In this document: positions 1-7,700 of the stretch, piece after piece
Numbering within the stretch: the stretch's first letter is position 1
Layout of the letters: each line of letters begins with the position of its first letter
Source of the DNA: Streptomyces sp. RKAG293
GTDB taxonomy: Bacteria > Actinomycetota > Actinomycetes > Streptomycetales > Streptomycetaceae
Assembly (NCBI RefSeq): GCF_023701745.1
Contig: NZ_JAJOZB010000001.1
Coordinates: forward strand, 8,479,001 to 8,543,000
DNA length: 64,000 bases
Direction of reading: 5' to 3'
The notes under the pieces: model-generated
Databases searched by the model: none
The model's input: the letters and a program-made list of their open reading frames with translations, nothing else
What the model was told of the DNA's origin: nothing
Translations under genes and position numbers: made by a program

Positions 1-534
1 CCGCCGGGGCAGATCCGACGGCGGTGTGCCGCCGAGCATGAAGAGATGGACGAAGACGGTGCCGAGCAGTTGCGCGTGCGCCAGTACCGGATCGGACCCA
101 CCGCGGATCTCACCCCGCCCGGCGGCCCGTTCGAGGATCCGAGCCAGTACCGCTTGCTGCCGGTCGATGAAGGTGCCGGCGAACCGGGTCGCCAACTCCG
201 GGTCGGCGGCGATGTCGGCGATCAGGCCCGGTAGCGCCTTCCGTGCGTGCGGCGCGGACAGCAGCACGATGATCTGCTCGACGAGAGCGGTCAGATCGGC
301 CCGCACACAGCCGAGGTCGGCGGGCGGAGCGATCTCCGTCCCGTGCACCACGGCGACGAACACCATCTCAGCCTTGGACCGCCACCGCCGGTAGATCCCC
401 GCCTTCCCGACCCCCGCCCGGGCCGCGACGCGGTCGATGCTCAGCTGCTGGTACCCGACCTCGTCCAGGATCGCCCGCACGGCCGCACTGACCGCTTCAT
501 CGACCTTGCCGTCCCTCGGGCGCCCTCGGTTCAT
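1..534 (-). CDS. TetR/AcrR-family transcriptional regulator, C-terminus cut by window edge
   Basis: Reading leftward from the ATG at 532-534, an open frame runs off position 1 with no stop. The product begins MNRGRPRDGKVDEAVSAAV and continues into a TetR-type helix-turn-helix at about residues 10-55, with the recognition-helix pattern VAARAGVGKAGIYRRW. The rest resembles the helical ligand-binding half of the family. At least 178 residues are present, so only a short C-terminal part should be missing. TetR proteins usually repress a neighbouring efflux or enzyme gene. The ABC-2 permease remnant at 680-835, on the same strand and upstream, may be what is left of such a target. The family is clear; ligand and target are unknown. 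Confidence 0.88.
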   Translation of the reverse strand, partial: MNRGRPRDGKVDEAVSAAVRAILDEVGYQQLSIDRVAARAGVGKAGIYRRWRSKAEMVFVAVVHGTEIAPPADLGCVRADLTALVEQIIVLLSAPHARKALPGLIADIAADPELATRFAGTFIDRQQAVLARILERAAGRGEIRGGSDPVLAHAQLLGTVFVHLFMLGGTPPSDLPRR

Positions 535-679
535 GCTCCGAGCATAAACGAAACGGATCGATCCGTAAATGAATTTGCCGGAGACAACGGGACTGATGCG
601 CCCGGACGCACCGAGACAGCTGGACTCGCGCAGTGGCGTCCGGTCCGTCCACGCTCGAGCGCCTCGCCGCTGAACCCGC

Positions 680-835
680 TCACACGTCCCGGCGCCGCAC
701 CACAACGATGGCGACGACCACCGACACCCACACCCAGGCGCCGAGCGCGATCCAGGAGTCGGTGATCGTCGCCGGGTATGTGCCCGGGTCGAATAACGGT
801 TGCCCGGGTTCTGCTTCAGCCGGTCCACCGCGGAG
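680..835 (-). pseudogene. 3' remnant of an ABC-2 type transporter permease
   Basis: In one minus-strand frame ending at the stop codon 680-682, the sequence reads FDPGTYPATITDSWIALGAW, then a short Val-rich hydrophobic stretch and RRRDV. This is the typical end of the last membrane helix of ABC-2 (drug-efflux type) permeases. No upstream part of such a gene is present: the frame loses similarity near 835, and the next gene ends at 856. I infer a deletion remnant of a transporter gene, possibly once controlled by the TetR gene at the left edge. The upstream boundary is approximate. Confidence 0.55.
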
Positions 836-855
836 GCGGGCAGGCAGTGGCCGCG

Positions 856-1449
856 TCAGGCGGCGGCCCAGGCCGGGTCGCGTCCGGTGAGGGCGACGAT
901 GCGGTCGAGGAGGGGGGCGTCGGTGGGGACGTCGACGGCGGGGCCGAAGATGCCCTGGCGGGCGGTGGTCTGTCCCGGTGCGGAGAGGGGCTCAACGAAC
1001 TCGCGGCAGCCTTCGAGCGTTGGGACGTCGGCGGTGAACGGCTGGCCGGTGGCGCGGGCGATGTCCCAGCCGTGGATGGTCAGTTCGTTGAGGCCCACCC
1101 TGCCGATCATGCTCGCGGGCATCGTGACGCCGCCTACCTCCGTCATCCCTTCCCAGGCGGCCGGGTCGCGCCAGGCCTCGGTGAGGGCGGTGAGCTGCTC
1201 GGGGATGCGGGTGCGCCAGTCCGCGCCGAGCCGCGAGGCGTCGGGGGAAGGCGGTTGGGAACCCTCGCTGAGCGGTGTCTTCCGGGCGGCGATGAGGAAG
1301 GCGTGGGAGAGGCCGTCGACATGGTCCAGGAGGTCGCCGAGGGTGTACTTGGCACACGGTGTCGGCGCGGTGAGCTGTTCGTCGGGGATGGCGCCCAGCA
1401 GGTCCGCCAGTCGCTGGGCCGCGGGACCGAGGTCGAGCATCGCTGTCAT
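856..1449 (-). CDS. TIGR03086-type DinB/mycothiol-fold metal-binding protein
   Basis: 197 residues. The N-terminus, with DLGPAAQRLADLLGAIPDEQL, TPCAKYTLGDLLDHV and a later LTIHGWDIA segment, is typical of the TIGR03086 branch of the DinB/YfiT four-helix bundle (mycothiol-dependent maleylpyruvate isomerase N-terminal fold). Expected metal ligands are a His in DLLDHV and a His in the HGWD motif. Family members are cytoplasmic and may be mycothiol-S-transferases; no substrate can be assigned. The start at 1449 is preceded by gaaggag on the minus strand. The gene stands alone, and the permease remnant lies just downstream. Confidence 0.82.
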   Translation of the reverse strand: MTAMLDLGPAAQRLADLLGAIPDEQLTAPTPCAKYTLGDLLDHVDGLSHAFLIAARKTPLSEGSQPPSPDASRLGADWRTRIPEQLTALTEAWRDPAAWEGMTEVGGVTMPASMIGRVGLNELTIHGWDIARATGQPFTADVPTLEGCREFVEPLSAPGQTTARQGIFGPAVDVPTDAPLLDRIVALTGRDPAWAAA

Positions 1450-1644
1450 GGGAGGACTCCTTCGGCGCGTGTTCGCAGTATGCGTGGCAACGAAGAGGTA
1501 GACGGCGTGGCCCAGTGGAACTCATCGGTCGCGCCGATGTTTTCTCGCGCGGCGGTCCCGGGGCGCCGGTGGGCCGGCCCGCCGGCTCGCCGGGGGAGAC
1601 CGGTGGCGGTGCCCCCGGGCGGCCGCGTCCGACCCGGACAGGCC

Positions 1645-2163
1645 CTAGTGGAGGCTGCGCTGCATCCACGGCACGAGGTCGCGCTCCTCGTGCAGGAGGT
1701 ACTGGTCGACCTCGCCGAGCACCAGCTGCGTGGTGAGCGTCATGCCCTCGACGGCCACCTTGCCGGCGATGACGTCGTCCAGGCGGCGCAGGAGCTGAGC
1801 GCCGTCCTCGCGGTCGCGCACCACCGCCACGGAGGCCTTGTCGTGCCGCTCCAGAAGCGGGTGGACGGTCGCCTGCTTCGCCGCGTAGTGCGCCTGGAAC
1901 GCCTCCCGGAACGCGGGCAGGCCCTCCGGCGCGCCCGTGGGAACCCTGTGCAGGTCCTGCAGGGTGGCGCGCAGGGCGCGGCTGCGGGCGATGAGAGCGT
2001 CCGTCGCGGCGGTGTGAATCTCGTGCGCCTGCGCCTCGTCGTGCCGGCGCTTCTCGGCGTTGGCGTTGAATTCCGCCCCGTGCTGGTTGATCTCGTGCGG
2101 ACCCTGGGGGTGGTCCTGCGACGGGCGGTTCTGCGACGCGTGGTCCTGATCCGAAGCGGTCAT
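1645..2163 (-). CDS. Hemerythrin HHE-domain protein
   Basis: 172 residues from the ATG at 2163, chosen over upstream in-frame codons because aggaggtg sits just upstream. The N-terminal 35 residues are Gln/His-rich and look disordered. The following helices carry the spaced His/Glu residues of an HHE cation-binding bundle: H in AHEIHTAATDAL, then H in FQAHYAAK and HPLLERHD, and a final EVDQYLLHEERDLVPWM with the HxxxE ligand pattern. Such proteins bind a di-iron centre and sense or buffer O2, NO or peroxide. No membrane segment or signal peptide is visible. Substrate and role are not known. Confidence 0.82.
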   Translation of the reverse strand: MTASDQDHASQNRPSQDHPQGPHEINQHGAEFNANAEKRRHDEAQAHEIHTAATDALIARSRALRATLQDLHRVPTGAPEGLPAFREAFQAHYAAKQATVHPLLERHDKASVAVVRDREDGAQLLRRLDDVIAGKVAVEGMTLTTQLVLGEVDQYLLHEERDLVPWMQRSLH

Positions 2164-2251
2164 GGTGGGCGACACCTCCTGGTTGCATCCACTCACGCTG
2201 TCCTGGTACCCGCAATCCAGGAGCGGACGCCGCCGCGGACACCACGTCCCC

Positions 2252-2289
2252 ACGAATGGACGCCCGGCCGGGGCCGGGCGTCCATTCGT
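2252..2289. terminator. Perfect 18-bp inverted repeat, terminator of the SPW gene
   Basis: Two perfectly complementary 18-base arms (2252-2269 and 2272-2289) flank a 2-base centre. The repeat lies just downstream of the leftward SPW-repeat gene (stop at 2395) and upstream of the leftward hemerythrin gene. A factor-independent terminator is the simplest reading, though no U-tract follows. Confidence 0.7.
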
Positions 2290-2394
2290 CGCTCAGGTCG
2301 GTCTCCGCCGCGCGCACGGATGGCCGCCCCGGCCTTCGCCGGCCCCTCCCGGACGACCATCAGTACCTTGTCCGCGTCGGATGTGGTCCCGGCG

Positions 2395-2835
2395 TCAGGA
2401 CTCTCTCTTGTTCCTCATCATCATTCCTGCCGCCGCGAGGCCGAGCAGGCAGATGACGGCGCCGGTGATGATGTTGTTCCACATCGCGCCGGTATCGGGG
2501 TGGCGGGTGACCACCCAGGGGGAGACGATCAGCCAGACGCCGATCGCCGCGCACGCCATGCTCATGCCCTGCATGCGGTCCGGGGCCATGGTCAGACACA
2601 GCGCCAGCACGGCGACCGCGATGCCCATGATCAGGTTGTTCTGTGCCAACTGCGGGGACGTGGGCGCGAAGTGCACCGTCCAGGGCGAGATGGCTGCGTA
2701 CAGCCCGGCCAGGAGCAGCAGTCCGTCGACTCCTACGATTCCCCGGCCTCCGAGCACGCGGGCGTAGCGATCACGCATTTCCGATACGTCCGGGTGTGCC
2801 GCGATATCCCCTGAGCGGTGTGACACGTCGGCCAT
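2395..2835 (-). CDS. SPW-repeat integral membrane protein
   Basis: 146 residues from the ATG at 2835, which is preceded by gaaggaggcg. There are four hydrophobic segments and two copies of the SPW signature, AAISPWTVHF near residue 48 and LIVSPWVVTRH near residue 105, as in the SPW-repeat family of small actinobacterial membrane proteins. A hydrophilic N-terminus of about 30 residues precedes the first helix. The C-terminus is short and basic (MMMRNKRES). The function of the family is unknown. The perfect hairpin at 2252-2289 follows the stop, so the gene is probably monocistronic. Confidence 0.85.
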   Translation of the reverse strand: MADVSHRSGDIAAHPDVSEMRDRYARVLGGRGIVGVDGLLLLAGLYAAISPWTVHFAPTSPQLAQNNLIMGIAVAVLALCLTMAPDRMQGMSMACAAIGVWLIVSPWVVTRHPDTGAMWNNIITGAVICLLGLAAAGMMMRNKRES

Positions 2836-3055
2836 ACGACTCGCCTCCTTCGGCTTGTGCAAGTCTGACCGCGTTTGCGGTATCTACCGCGAGTCCATTG
2901 TGCGCCTAAGTTGCCGTTATGTGTAGGTTCTGCTGTGCCATGCCGACGGCCCTATTCGGACAGTGTGTCCGACATGATGTTGGACGCTCTGTCCGACCGC
3001 CATTGACGTGGGAAATATCCGGCCTAGGGGAATGAAGGATCGGAAGGAGCGGCGG

Positions 3056-3282
3056 ATGGCCTCGATCACCCGTCCCCGTTCGCAGCAGTCCACGCGGCGC
3101 ACCGAGGCCGAGCGCGCGGTGCTCGCGGCGGTGCGGACGGCGACGCCGAGGTCGCCCGCGAGATGGCCTTCGGCCATGGTTCGGCACCTGCCGCCTTCGA
3201 CCTGACCCTGGCGGGAGCCGAACCTGACACCTGTTGGCGGCGCCGTGCCCAGGTCGCCTGGCCGAACCTGGCATCGAAGTGA
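3056..3282 (+). pseudogene. Possible small gene with a one-base frameshift
   Basis: A strong ribosome-binding site (ggaaggag) precedes an ATG at 3056 that opens a frame of only 49 codons ending at 3205. If one G is missing near 3132, the N-terminus (RRTEAERAVLAAVR) continues as DGDAEVAREMAFGHGSAPAA and runs to a stop at 3280-3282, giving about 75 residues. The joined sequence reads more like protein than either frame alone, but I do not recognise it. It could equally be non-coding DNA. Confidence 0.25.
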
Positions 3283-3356
3283 TCACACCTGCGATGCTGA
3301 TGCCCCGGACCGGCTGGAGGGGTGTTCGTCTTGATACCAAGCACGACGGGGAGCCG

Positions 3357-3887
3357 ATGAATGCGCGGTCGGCACGTCCGCCCCAGGCCTTCCGCCAGCT
3401 GACCGTCATGTCCGTCGTCATGATCGTCGTGGGGCTGGGCGGATTCGTCCTGACCCTGGTGTTCACCATCCCCGGCCACGCCAAGGTGGCATCGTCCCTG
3501 AAAAGTCGCGGAGTTCAGACGCAGGGTGCGGTGACGAGGTGCCAGCACGGCACCACCGACGAGAACGGTGTGGAGCAACCCGTCACCTGCTGGGTACGGT
3601 TCACCCCGTCCGGCGGGCACTCCGTCGAATCGCCCCTCGCGTTCAAGACGGAGCGGGTCGGCGGCGGCACGGCCATGACGATCGTGTACGACCCGGAGGA
3701 CACGTCGGTCGTCGCCCGCCCCTCGGATCTCGGCTACTGGAAGTCACTCGTCCGGAACTCGCTGGACGTGGTGCTGCTGGTCATCTCGGCCGTCATGGTC
3801 CCCCTCGGGATCGCGGGGCTCCTCCTGCGGCGATTCCTCTCCCGGTTCGGCCTGCGGCCGGCGCGGAACCTGGCCCCCAGCCCCTGA
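3357..3887 (+). CDS. DUF3592-type membrane protein
   Basis: 176 residues from the ATG at 3357, which follows ggggag; longer in-frame upstream starts have poor sites. An N-terminal membrane helix (LTVMSVVMIVVGLGGFVLTL) leads to an extracytoplasmic beta-rich domain of about 100 residues. That domain has the DUF3592 features of a GxVTRC strand, a VTCWVRFTP strand and a TIVYDPEDTS turn. A second helix (VVLLVISAVMVPLGIAGLLL) and a short basic tail follow. The two Cys residues in the middle domain may pair. Function unknown. It converges on the rodlin gene, with a shared hairpin between them. Confidence 0.78.
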   Translation: MNARSARPPQAFRQLTVMSVVMIVVGLGGFVLTLVFTIPGHAKVASSLKSRGVQTQGAVTRCQHGTTDENGVEQPVTCWVRFTPSGGHSVESPLAFKTERVGGGTAMTIVYDPEDTSVVARPSDLGYWKSLVRNSLDVVLLVISAVMVPLGIAGLLLRRFLSRFGLRPARNLAPSP

Positions 3888-3905
3888 CAGCCCCTCAAAA
3901 CGGCA

Positions 3906-3933
3906 CTGGCCGCCGGTGGTCACCGGCGGCCAG
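3906..3933. terminator. Bidirectional terminator hairpin between DUF3592 and rodlin genes
   Basis: A perfect 13-bp stem, ctggccgccggtg and its complement, with a 2-base centre lies in the 65-base gap between two convergent stop codons (3887 and 3953). Confidence 0.8.
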
Positions 3934-3952
3934 AACCTTCGAGCGGGGTGTG

Positions 3953-4363
3953 TCAGTGGTTCTCGACACCGTTGCCCGAGAGGACCGGGATCTGGTCAAG
4001 GATGTGCGACAGCGGCTCGTCGCCCTTGATCTGCGAGGAGTTCTCGGTGCACTGCTGGTTCTGCGGCGAGGACAGGACGTTGATGTCCTGCACGCTGATC
4101 GGCACCAGGCCGACGAGCGAACCGACGTTGGCCTTCGCCGGCAGACCGATGCAGGGCTTGTTGAGCGAGCCCTGGATGAGGCCGAACGAGGGGCTCATGT
4201 AGCCGCTCGTGTAGGTGTTGCCGTACGACTGCTCGGCGCCGTTGCCGTTGGTGGTGCTGGCACCGCCCGAGTCGCCGATCGCCATCGCGGGCGCGGCCAT
4301 CGCGGCGGTGGCGCCGACGACGGTGACGGCCACCGCGGCCGTGGCGAGGAACTTCTTGATCAT
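3953..4363 (-). CDS. Rodlin, aerial-hypha surface layer protein
   Basis: 136 residues. A Sec signal peptide (MIKKFLATAAVAVTVVG, cleavage after an AMA motif near residue 28) precedes a mature domain with rodlin hallmarks: GSLNKPCIGLPAKAN, SLVGLVPISVQDINVLSSPQ and CTENSSQIKGDEPLSHIL, ending in PVLSGNG. Two conserved Cys residues are present. Rodlins form the paired-rodlet layer on Streptomyces aerial hyphae and spores, together with chaplins. Streptomyces often carry an rdlA/rdlB pair, but only one copy is seen here. The start at 4363 follows aaaaagga. The family is certain; I cannot say whether it corresponds to RdlA or RdlB. Confidence 0.93.
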   Translation of the reverse strand: MIKKFLATAAVAVTVVGATAAMAAPAMAIGDSGGASTTNGNGAEQSYGNTYTSGYMSPSFGLIQGSLNKPCIGLPAKANVGSLVGLVPISVQDINVLSSPQNQQCTENSSQIKGDEPLSHILDQIPVLSGNGVENH

Positions 4364-4467
4364 CACAAGTCCTTTTTGTGCGAAATTGACCTGGTACCGG
4401 GTCTGCCTGATCAACTGTCCCGCGCGGATTTGGTTATGGGGCTTCACCCGTATGGAGGCAAACGAAA

Positions 4468-4506
4468 GGGGCCCCTGGGACTTGGAATCCAAGTCCCAGG
4501 GGCCCC
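4468..4506 (-). terminator. 18-bp perfect stem-loop with U-tract, terminator of the DUF5519 gene
   Basis: The arms at 4468-4485 and 4489-4506 are perfectly complementary with a 3-base loop. In the leftward direction the stem is followed by TTTCGTTT, the classic factor-independent layout, 26 bases past the stop at 4532. Confidence 0.88.
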
Positions 4507-4531
4507 GGGGGCCCTGCGTGCTGAGGCGTTG

Positions 4532-4909
4532 TCAGGCGGCGTATTGACGTTGATGGGTACAGGGATCCGCGGCCAGACCCGTGAGCTCTTCCTCCGCGAC
4601 GGCCGGGCCGGCCTGGAGCGCGGCGCTGACCAGGGTGATGAGCAGGTCGATGTCGGTGCGGCAGTCGAGCCGGACGGTCACCCAGCCGGAACCGTTGTGC
4701 ACCCTCAGCGCGGTGGACTCGCTCAGAGCCGGCAGCAGTTTGGCGACCATGGTGCGGGACAGGTGCACCTCGGCTTCCTGCTCGCTGTGGAAATGGACTA
4801 TCTCCTGGGCGCCCGTGCGCACGCAGTACTCACTGCCGCAACTGGCCCGGCCACCGGTGAGACCAGGCCAGCTCATCAGCTGTTCCCTGGCATGTCTGGC
4901 AGAGTTCAT
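4532..4909 (-). CDS. DUF5519 (luciferase-domain) family protein
   Basis: 125 residues, cytoplasmic. The segments FHSEQEAEVHLSRTMVAKLL, LRVHNGSGWVTVRL and a terminal LLITLVSAALQA match the small luciferase-like DUF5519 domain seen in actinobacteria and plants: a compact alpha/beta domain with conserved His residues and a W[VI]T strand. Despite the name, these proteins are not shown to emit light. The gene is transcribed leftward and ends at the strong hairpin at 4468-4506. Role unknown. Confidence 0.75.
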   Translation of the reverse strand: MNSARHAREQLMSWPGLTGGRASCGSEYCVRTGAQEIVHFHSEQEAEVHLSRTMVAKLLPALSESTALRVHNGSGWVTVRLDCRTDIDLLITLVSAALQAGPAVAEEELTGLAADPCTHQRQYAA

Positions 4910-5595
4910 GGCATCAGCCTGCCGCAGATTCCGCGCCGCGCACAGAGGTTGGGGGCGCCATCCGGCCGCCGCCAGGCCGCGGGACGCATCGTCACTGGTC
5001 AGGGGCGCGGAATGCGGCCGATATTCTTACCGTGGGCGGTGCCGTCCTCCCGTCCGGCAGCGTGGGCCGCTGGCCGACGCCGATGGGTCCCCGCCCGATG
5101 AGCGGACAGCGCCCGGCTGGCTCCGCCGTGCGGACGGCCGCGAGCCGGAGCAGTGGTCGACGGGCTGCACTCCGCGTTCGACGATCACGACCCCAGCGGC
5201 CGGGGCGGTGAACCGCGCGGCCGGCCCGTTCCGGCACGGCTGCCGGGACACCCGCGGACATCGACCGCCTCCTCGCCGAGGCGGAGCAGGATCCGGACGG
5301 TACGGCCTGACGCGGGATCGGCGGTGACTGGTCCGCGCCCGTAGTGAGCCCTTCGGCGCAGGCAGGCCGAAGGGCCCTGTCATGCAATAGGGATGTGTGA
5401 CCGGGGTGCGCCCGTGGCTTCGCCGAATGTCACGAAGGCTGGCCTGTCCGGGTGAAATCTGCCCTGCATGAGGGTGTGCCTTGCCCCATGAGCGGTCCGA
5501 GTGTGCGTGCCGGTGGAACGTTGCCCGCTCGACGGCCCGTGTCGATGCGACCGTCCCGAGCCGAAGCCCATACAGCACGACAGCAAAGGTCTGGC
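4910..5595. other. Long intergenic region, no gene recognised
   Basis: No frame here has convincing codon use, a ribosome-binding site and recognisable protein. A short plus-strand frame ending at 5310 (PADIDRLLAEAEQDPDGTA) looks protein-like but has no start, because a stop lies about 30 codons upstream; it may be a gene remnant. It is followed by a 9-bp hairpin (5348-5356 with 5367-5375). The right part should hold the promoter of the wall protein that starts at 5596. Confidence 0.5.
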
Positions 5596-6681
5596 ATGCA
5601 GAAAATTCGAAGTGCCCTCGTCCTGGGTCTCACTGCCGCCGCGGCGATGGCCCCCACCGTGGCCATCGCCGTACCCCTGGTCACCGACTCCGGCTCCTCC
5701 CATCACAGCAGCGTGCTCCCGCGTTCCGGCCATGGCGACACCTCCTGGACCGACTGGAACGGGTGGAGCGACTGGAACCTCTGGAAGGACTGCGGCCACG
5801 GTCCGTGCGGTCCCACCGGTCACGCCGGTGACACTCACAAGGACGAGCACGCGAAGGGCGGTTACGGCAGCGATTCCGGTGGCAGTACCGGGGGCTCCAG
5901 CTCGGGCGGCGGCTACGGAAGCACCTCCGGCGGTTCCTCCGGCGGTTCGTCGGGTGGTTCCGGCGGGTCCTCCGGCGGCCACAGCACGGGCGGCTCGACC
6001 ACCGGCGGCTACGGCAGCACCTCGGGCGGTTCGTCCGGCGGTTCTTCCGGCGGGTCGAACGGCGGATCCTCGGGCGGGACCCACGGTGGGACCACCGGCG
6101 GGACGCACGGTGGAACGACCGGCGGCTCCACGTCCTCGGGCGGTAGCAGCTCGGGTGGCACCAGCGGTGGGTCCTACGGTGGAACGACCGGTGGCAGCAC
6201 GTCCACGGGCGGTTCCACCGGCGGTACCCATGGTGGGACGACCGGCGGTACCCACGGTGGGACCACGGGTGGCACCCATGGTGGGACGACCGGTGGCACC
6301 CACGGTGGCACGACCGGCGGGACGCACGGCGGCACGACGTCCTCGGGTGGTTCCTCTTCCTCCGGTGGCACGACGTCCACGGGCGGCACCTCGACCTCCG
6401 GCGGTTCCTCGACCTCCGGCGGTTCCTCCTCCTCTTCGGGCGGCACCAGCACGACCGGCGGCAGCACGTCCACGGGCGGTACCTCCGGTGGCACTCACGG
6501 TGGGACGACCGGTGGCAGCCACGGTGGCACGACCGGCGGCAGCCACGGTGGGACCACCGGAGGGCTCGCGGAAACGGGTCTGGGCGGCAACGAGCTGGGG
6601 CTGGAGATCGCCGCGGCCGCCAGCCTCGTCGCCGGCGGTGTCTTCGTGGTGGCGACCCGGCGCCAGCGCCGTCAGCGCTAG
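5596..6681 (+). CDS. Gly/Ser/Thr-repeat cell-wall protein with LAETG sortase signal
   Basis: 361 residues from the ATG at 5596, preceded by aaagg. A signal peptide (MQKIRSALVLGLTAAAAMAP) is followed by a Trp-rich linker (TSWTDWNGWSDWNLWKD). About 230 residues of low-complexity repeat come next, built from Gly, Ser and Thr and passing into GGTHGGTT units, where His is regularly spaced. The C-terminus is a complete sorting signal: LAETG, a hydrophobic helix (LEIAAAASLVAGGVFVVA) and a basic tail (RRQRRQR). LAxTG is the motif recognised by Streptomyces class E sortases, so the protein is predicted to be covalently wall-anchored. The repeat suggests a flexible stalk, perhaps metal-binding through its His residues. 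No catalytic domain is present. Confidence 0.85.
   Translation: MQKIRSALVLGLTAAAAMAPTVAIAVPLVTDSGSSHHSSVLPRSGHGDTSWTDWNGWSDWNLWKDCGHGPCGPTGHAGDTHKDEHAKGGYGSDSGGSTGGSSSGGGYGSTSGGSSGGSSGGSGGSSGGHSTGGSTTGGYGSTSGGSSGGSSGGSNGGSSGGTHGGTTGGTHGGTTGGSTSSGGSSSGGTSGGSYGGTTGGSTSTGGSTGGTHGGTTGGTHGGTTGGTHGGTTGGTHGGTTGGTHGGTTSSGGSSSSGGTTSTGGTSTSGGSSTSGGSSSSSGGTSTTGGSTSTGGTSGGTHGGTTGGSHGGTTGGSHGGTTGGLAETGLGGNELGLEIAAAASLVAGGVFVVATRRQRRQR
5877..6567 (+). repeat. In-frame tandem repeat tract encoding Gly-Ser-Thr-His units
   Basis: Short degenerate in-frame repeats based on ggcggttcctcc and on ggtgggacgaccggcggcac alternate through the wall-protein gene. The 24-base unit encoding GGTHGGTT recurs almost exactly around 6070-6330 and 6490-6560. 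Such tracts can change length by slippage. Confidence 0.85.
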
Positions 6682-6693
6682 CCGGCCGCCGTC

Positions 6694-6721
6694 CCTCGGC
6701 ACCGCCTGAGCGGTGCCGAGG
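6694..6721 (+). terminator. Terminator of the LAETG wall-protein gene
   Basis: A perfect 12-bp stem (cctcggcaccgc and its complement) with a 4-base loop starts 12 bases after the stop at 6681. Confidence 0.82.
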
Positions 6722-6736
6722 AGAGCGTCGGATCAA

Positions 6737-6770
6737 GTCCGCCCGGATGCGCTGAGCGCTCCGGGCGGAC
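6737..6770 (-). terminator. Probable terminator of the oxidoreductase gene
   Basis: A 10-bp stem, gtccgcccgg and its complement, with a partly self-complementary loop lies 30 bases past the leftward stop at 6801. Confidence 0.6.
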
Positions 6771-6800
6771 GGGCCGAATCTCCCGGCCTCCCACAGGGGA

Positions 6801-7196
6801 TCAGCCGGTGAGGTCGACCCGCACCGTCAGAAGCTGCGTGCCGACGGTTCGCACCGCGGCGCTGTTGAGCCGCGGCAGGGATCTCAGCCGCGCGCGAGCG
6901 TCGTCCTGCGGCATCGGATGCGCGGTGCCGGTGTGCCACTGCCCCCTGATCCGGACCCGTACCTGCGGATCGGCCTGGATGTTCTTCACGTACTGCGACT
7001 TCTCACCGAACTCCGAGACCAGCCAGAATTCCTGTCCGATACGGCGCCCGCCGACCGGTGTCCGCCGGGGGACCCCGGACGTCCGTCCGGTCGTCTCCAG
7101 AACGGTCTGGGTCGGCAGCCGGACGAGGACCGGGTTGCCGATCCGCCGCTGGAGCGATGTGACGGTCCGGAACTTCAGCTCGCGATAGCGCGACAC
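6801..7196 (-). CDS. DDN-family deazaflavin-dependent nitroreductase/oxidoreductase
   Basis: 131 residues. The order of motifs matches the F420-dependent DDN family: NPVLVRLPTQTVLETTGRTS, then RRTPVGGRRIGQEFWLVSEFG, then KNIQADPQVRVRIRGQWHTG. It forms a split beta-barrel with a phosphate-binding TTGRTSGxPRRTP loop near residue 35. Such enzymes use reduced F420 (or bind haem or FMN) to reduce quinones or nitro compounds and sit at or near the membrane. No neighbour hints at a substrate. The start codon is at 7196; start choice is moderately certain. Confidence 0.85.
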   Translation of the reverse strand: MSRYRELKFRTVTSLQRRIGNPVLVRLPTQTVLETTGRTSGVPRRTPVGGRRIGQEFWLVSEFGEKSQYVKNIQADPQVRVRIRGQWHTGTAHPMPQDDARARLRSLPRLNSAAVRTVGTQLLTVRVDLTG

Positions 7197-7282
7197 GCGT
7201 CGCCCTCCCGTTTCGTTGCCGGTGTGCCCGGCGGTGGACCCGGCGATTCCCGTCCGGCCAGTATGGCCCGGCGGTGGAGCGC

Positions 7283-7612
7283 TCAGAGGTGCGCGTCAAG
7301 GAACGTCGTGAGCTGCTCCCGGGTCATCGGCCCGGTCCCCGTCGCCGTCACCTCACCTTGGACGAGCAGGAGAAAGGTGGGCGCGCCGGTCACGCCGTAG
7401 CGCTTGGTGGCCGCGGGGCAGCGGGTGATGTCGGTCTTCACGGTGGTGAGGCGGTCCCCGTAGACGCCGGCCAGTTCACGCACGAGCGGGTCCAGCTCCT
7501 TGCACGCCTCGGACCAGATCCCCCAGAAGTAGGCGAGCACCGGTCCGTCGGCCCTCGCGAGAATGAAGTCGAACTCCTCGTTCTCCATCGGTTGGTGGAC
7601 CCGGCTGGCCAT
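7283..7612 (-). CDS. Thioredoxin-fold protein with SxxC active site
   Basis: 109 residues from the ATG at 7612, preceded by gaggaga. The fold is clear: VLAYFWGIWSEACKELDPLV, DRLTTVKTDI, and the cis-Pro loop GAPTFLLLVQG. The usual WCGPC is replaced by W33-S34-E35-A36-C37, so the attacking N-terminal Cys is Ser and only the resolving Cys37 remains; a further Cys lies at ITRCP. It therefore cannot act as an ordinary dithiol reductase. Possible roles are a thiol-binding chaperone, a monothiol enzyme or a partner-binding domain. The kinase-like gene that follows on the same strand begins a different transcription unit. Confidence 0.82.
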   Translation of the reverse strand: MASRVHQPMENEEFDFILARADGPVLAYFWGIWSEACKELDPLVRELAGVYGDRLTTVKTDITRCPAATKRYGVTGAPTFLLLVQGEVTATGTGPMTREQLTTFLDAHL

Positions 7613-7700
7613 CGACTCTCCTCGCATTGCGAACGGCACGGCAGCGATCATCCCGGCCCGCTCCCGCGGCCTCGCTGCTGTGCCACATCACATCACGAGG

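Noticed and set aside
778..2814. A 678-codon plus-strand open frame
   Set aside because: Antisense to three genes with clear families (DinB, HHE, SPW); its Gly/Arg/Val composition is that of a shadow frame in high-GC DNA.
4992..5387. Minus-strand 131-codon frame in the 4.9-5.6 kb gap
   Set aside because: Arg/Ala/Pro-rich, no ribosome-binding site, no similarity recognised.
5380..6736. Long minus-strand and alternative plus-strand open frames across the Gly/Ser/Thr repeat gene
   Set aside because: They are Arg/Ala- or Arg/Cys-rich by-products of the repeated GC-rich codons; the frame with signal peptide, LAETG signal and terminator is the real one.
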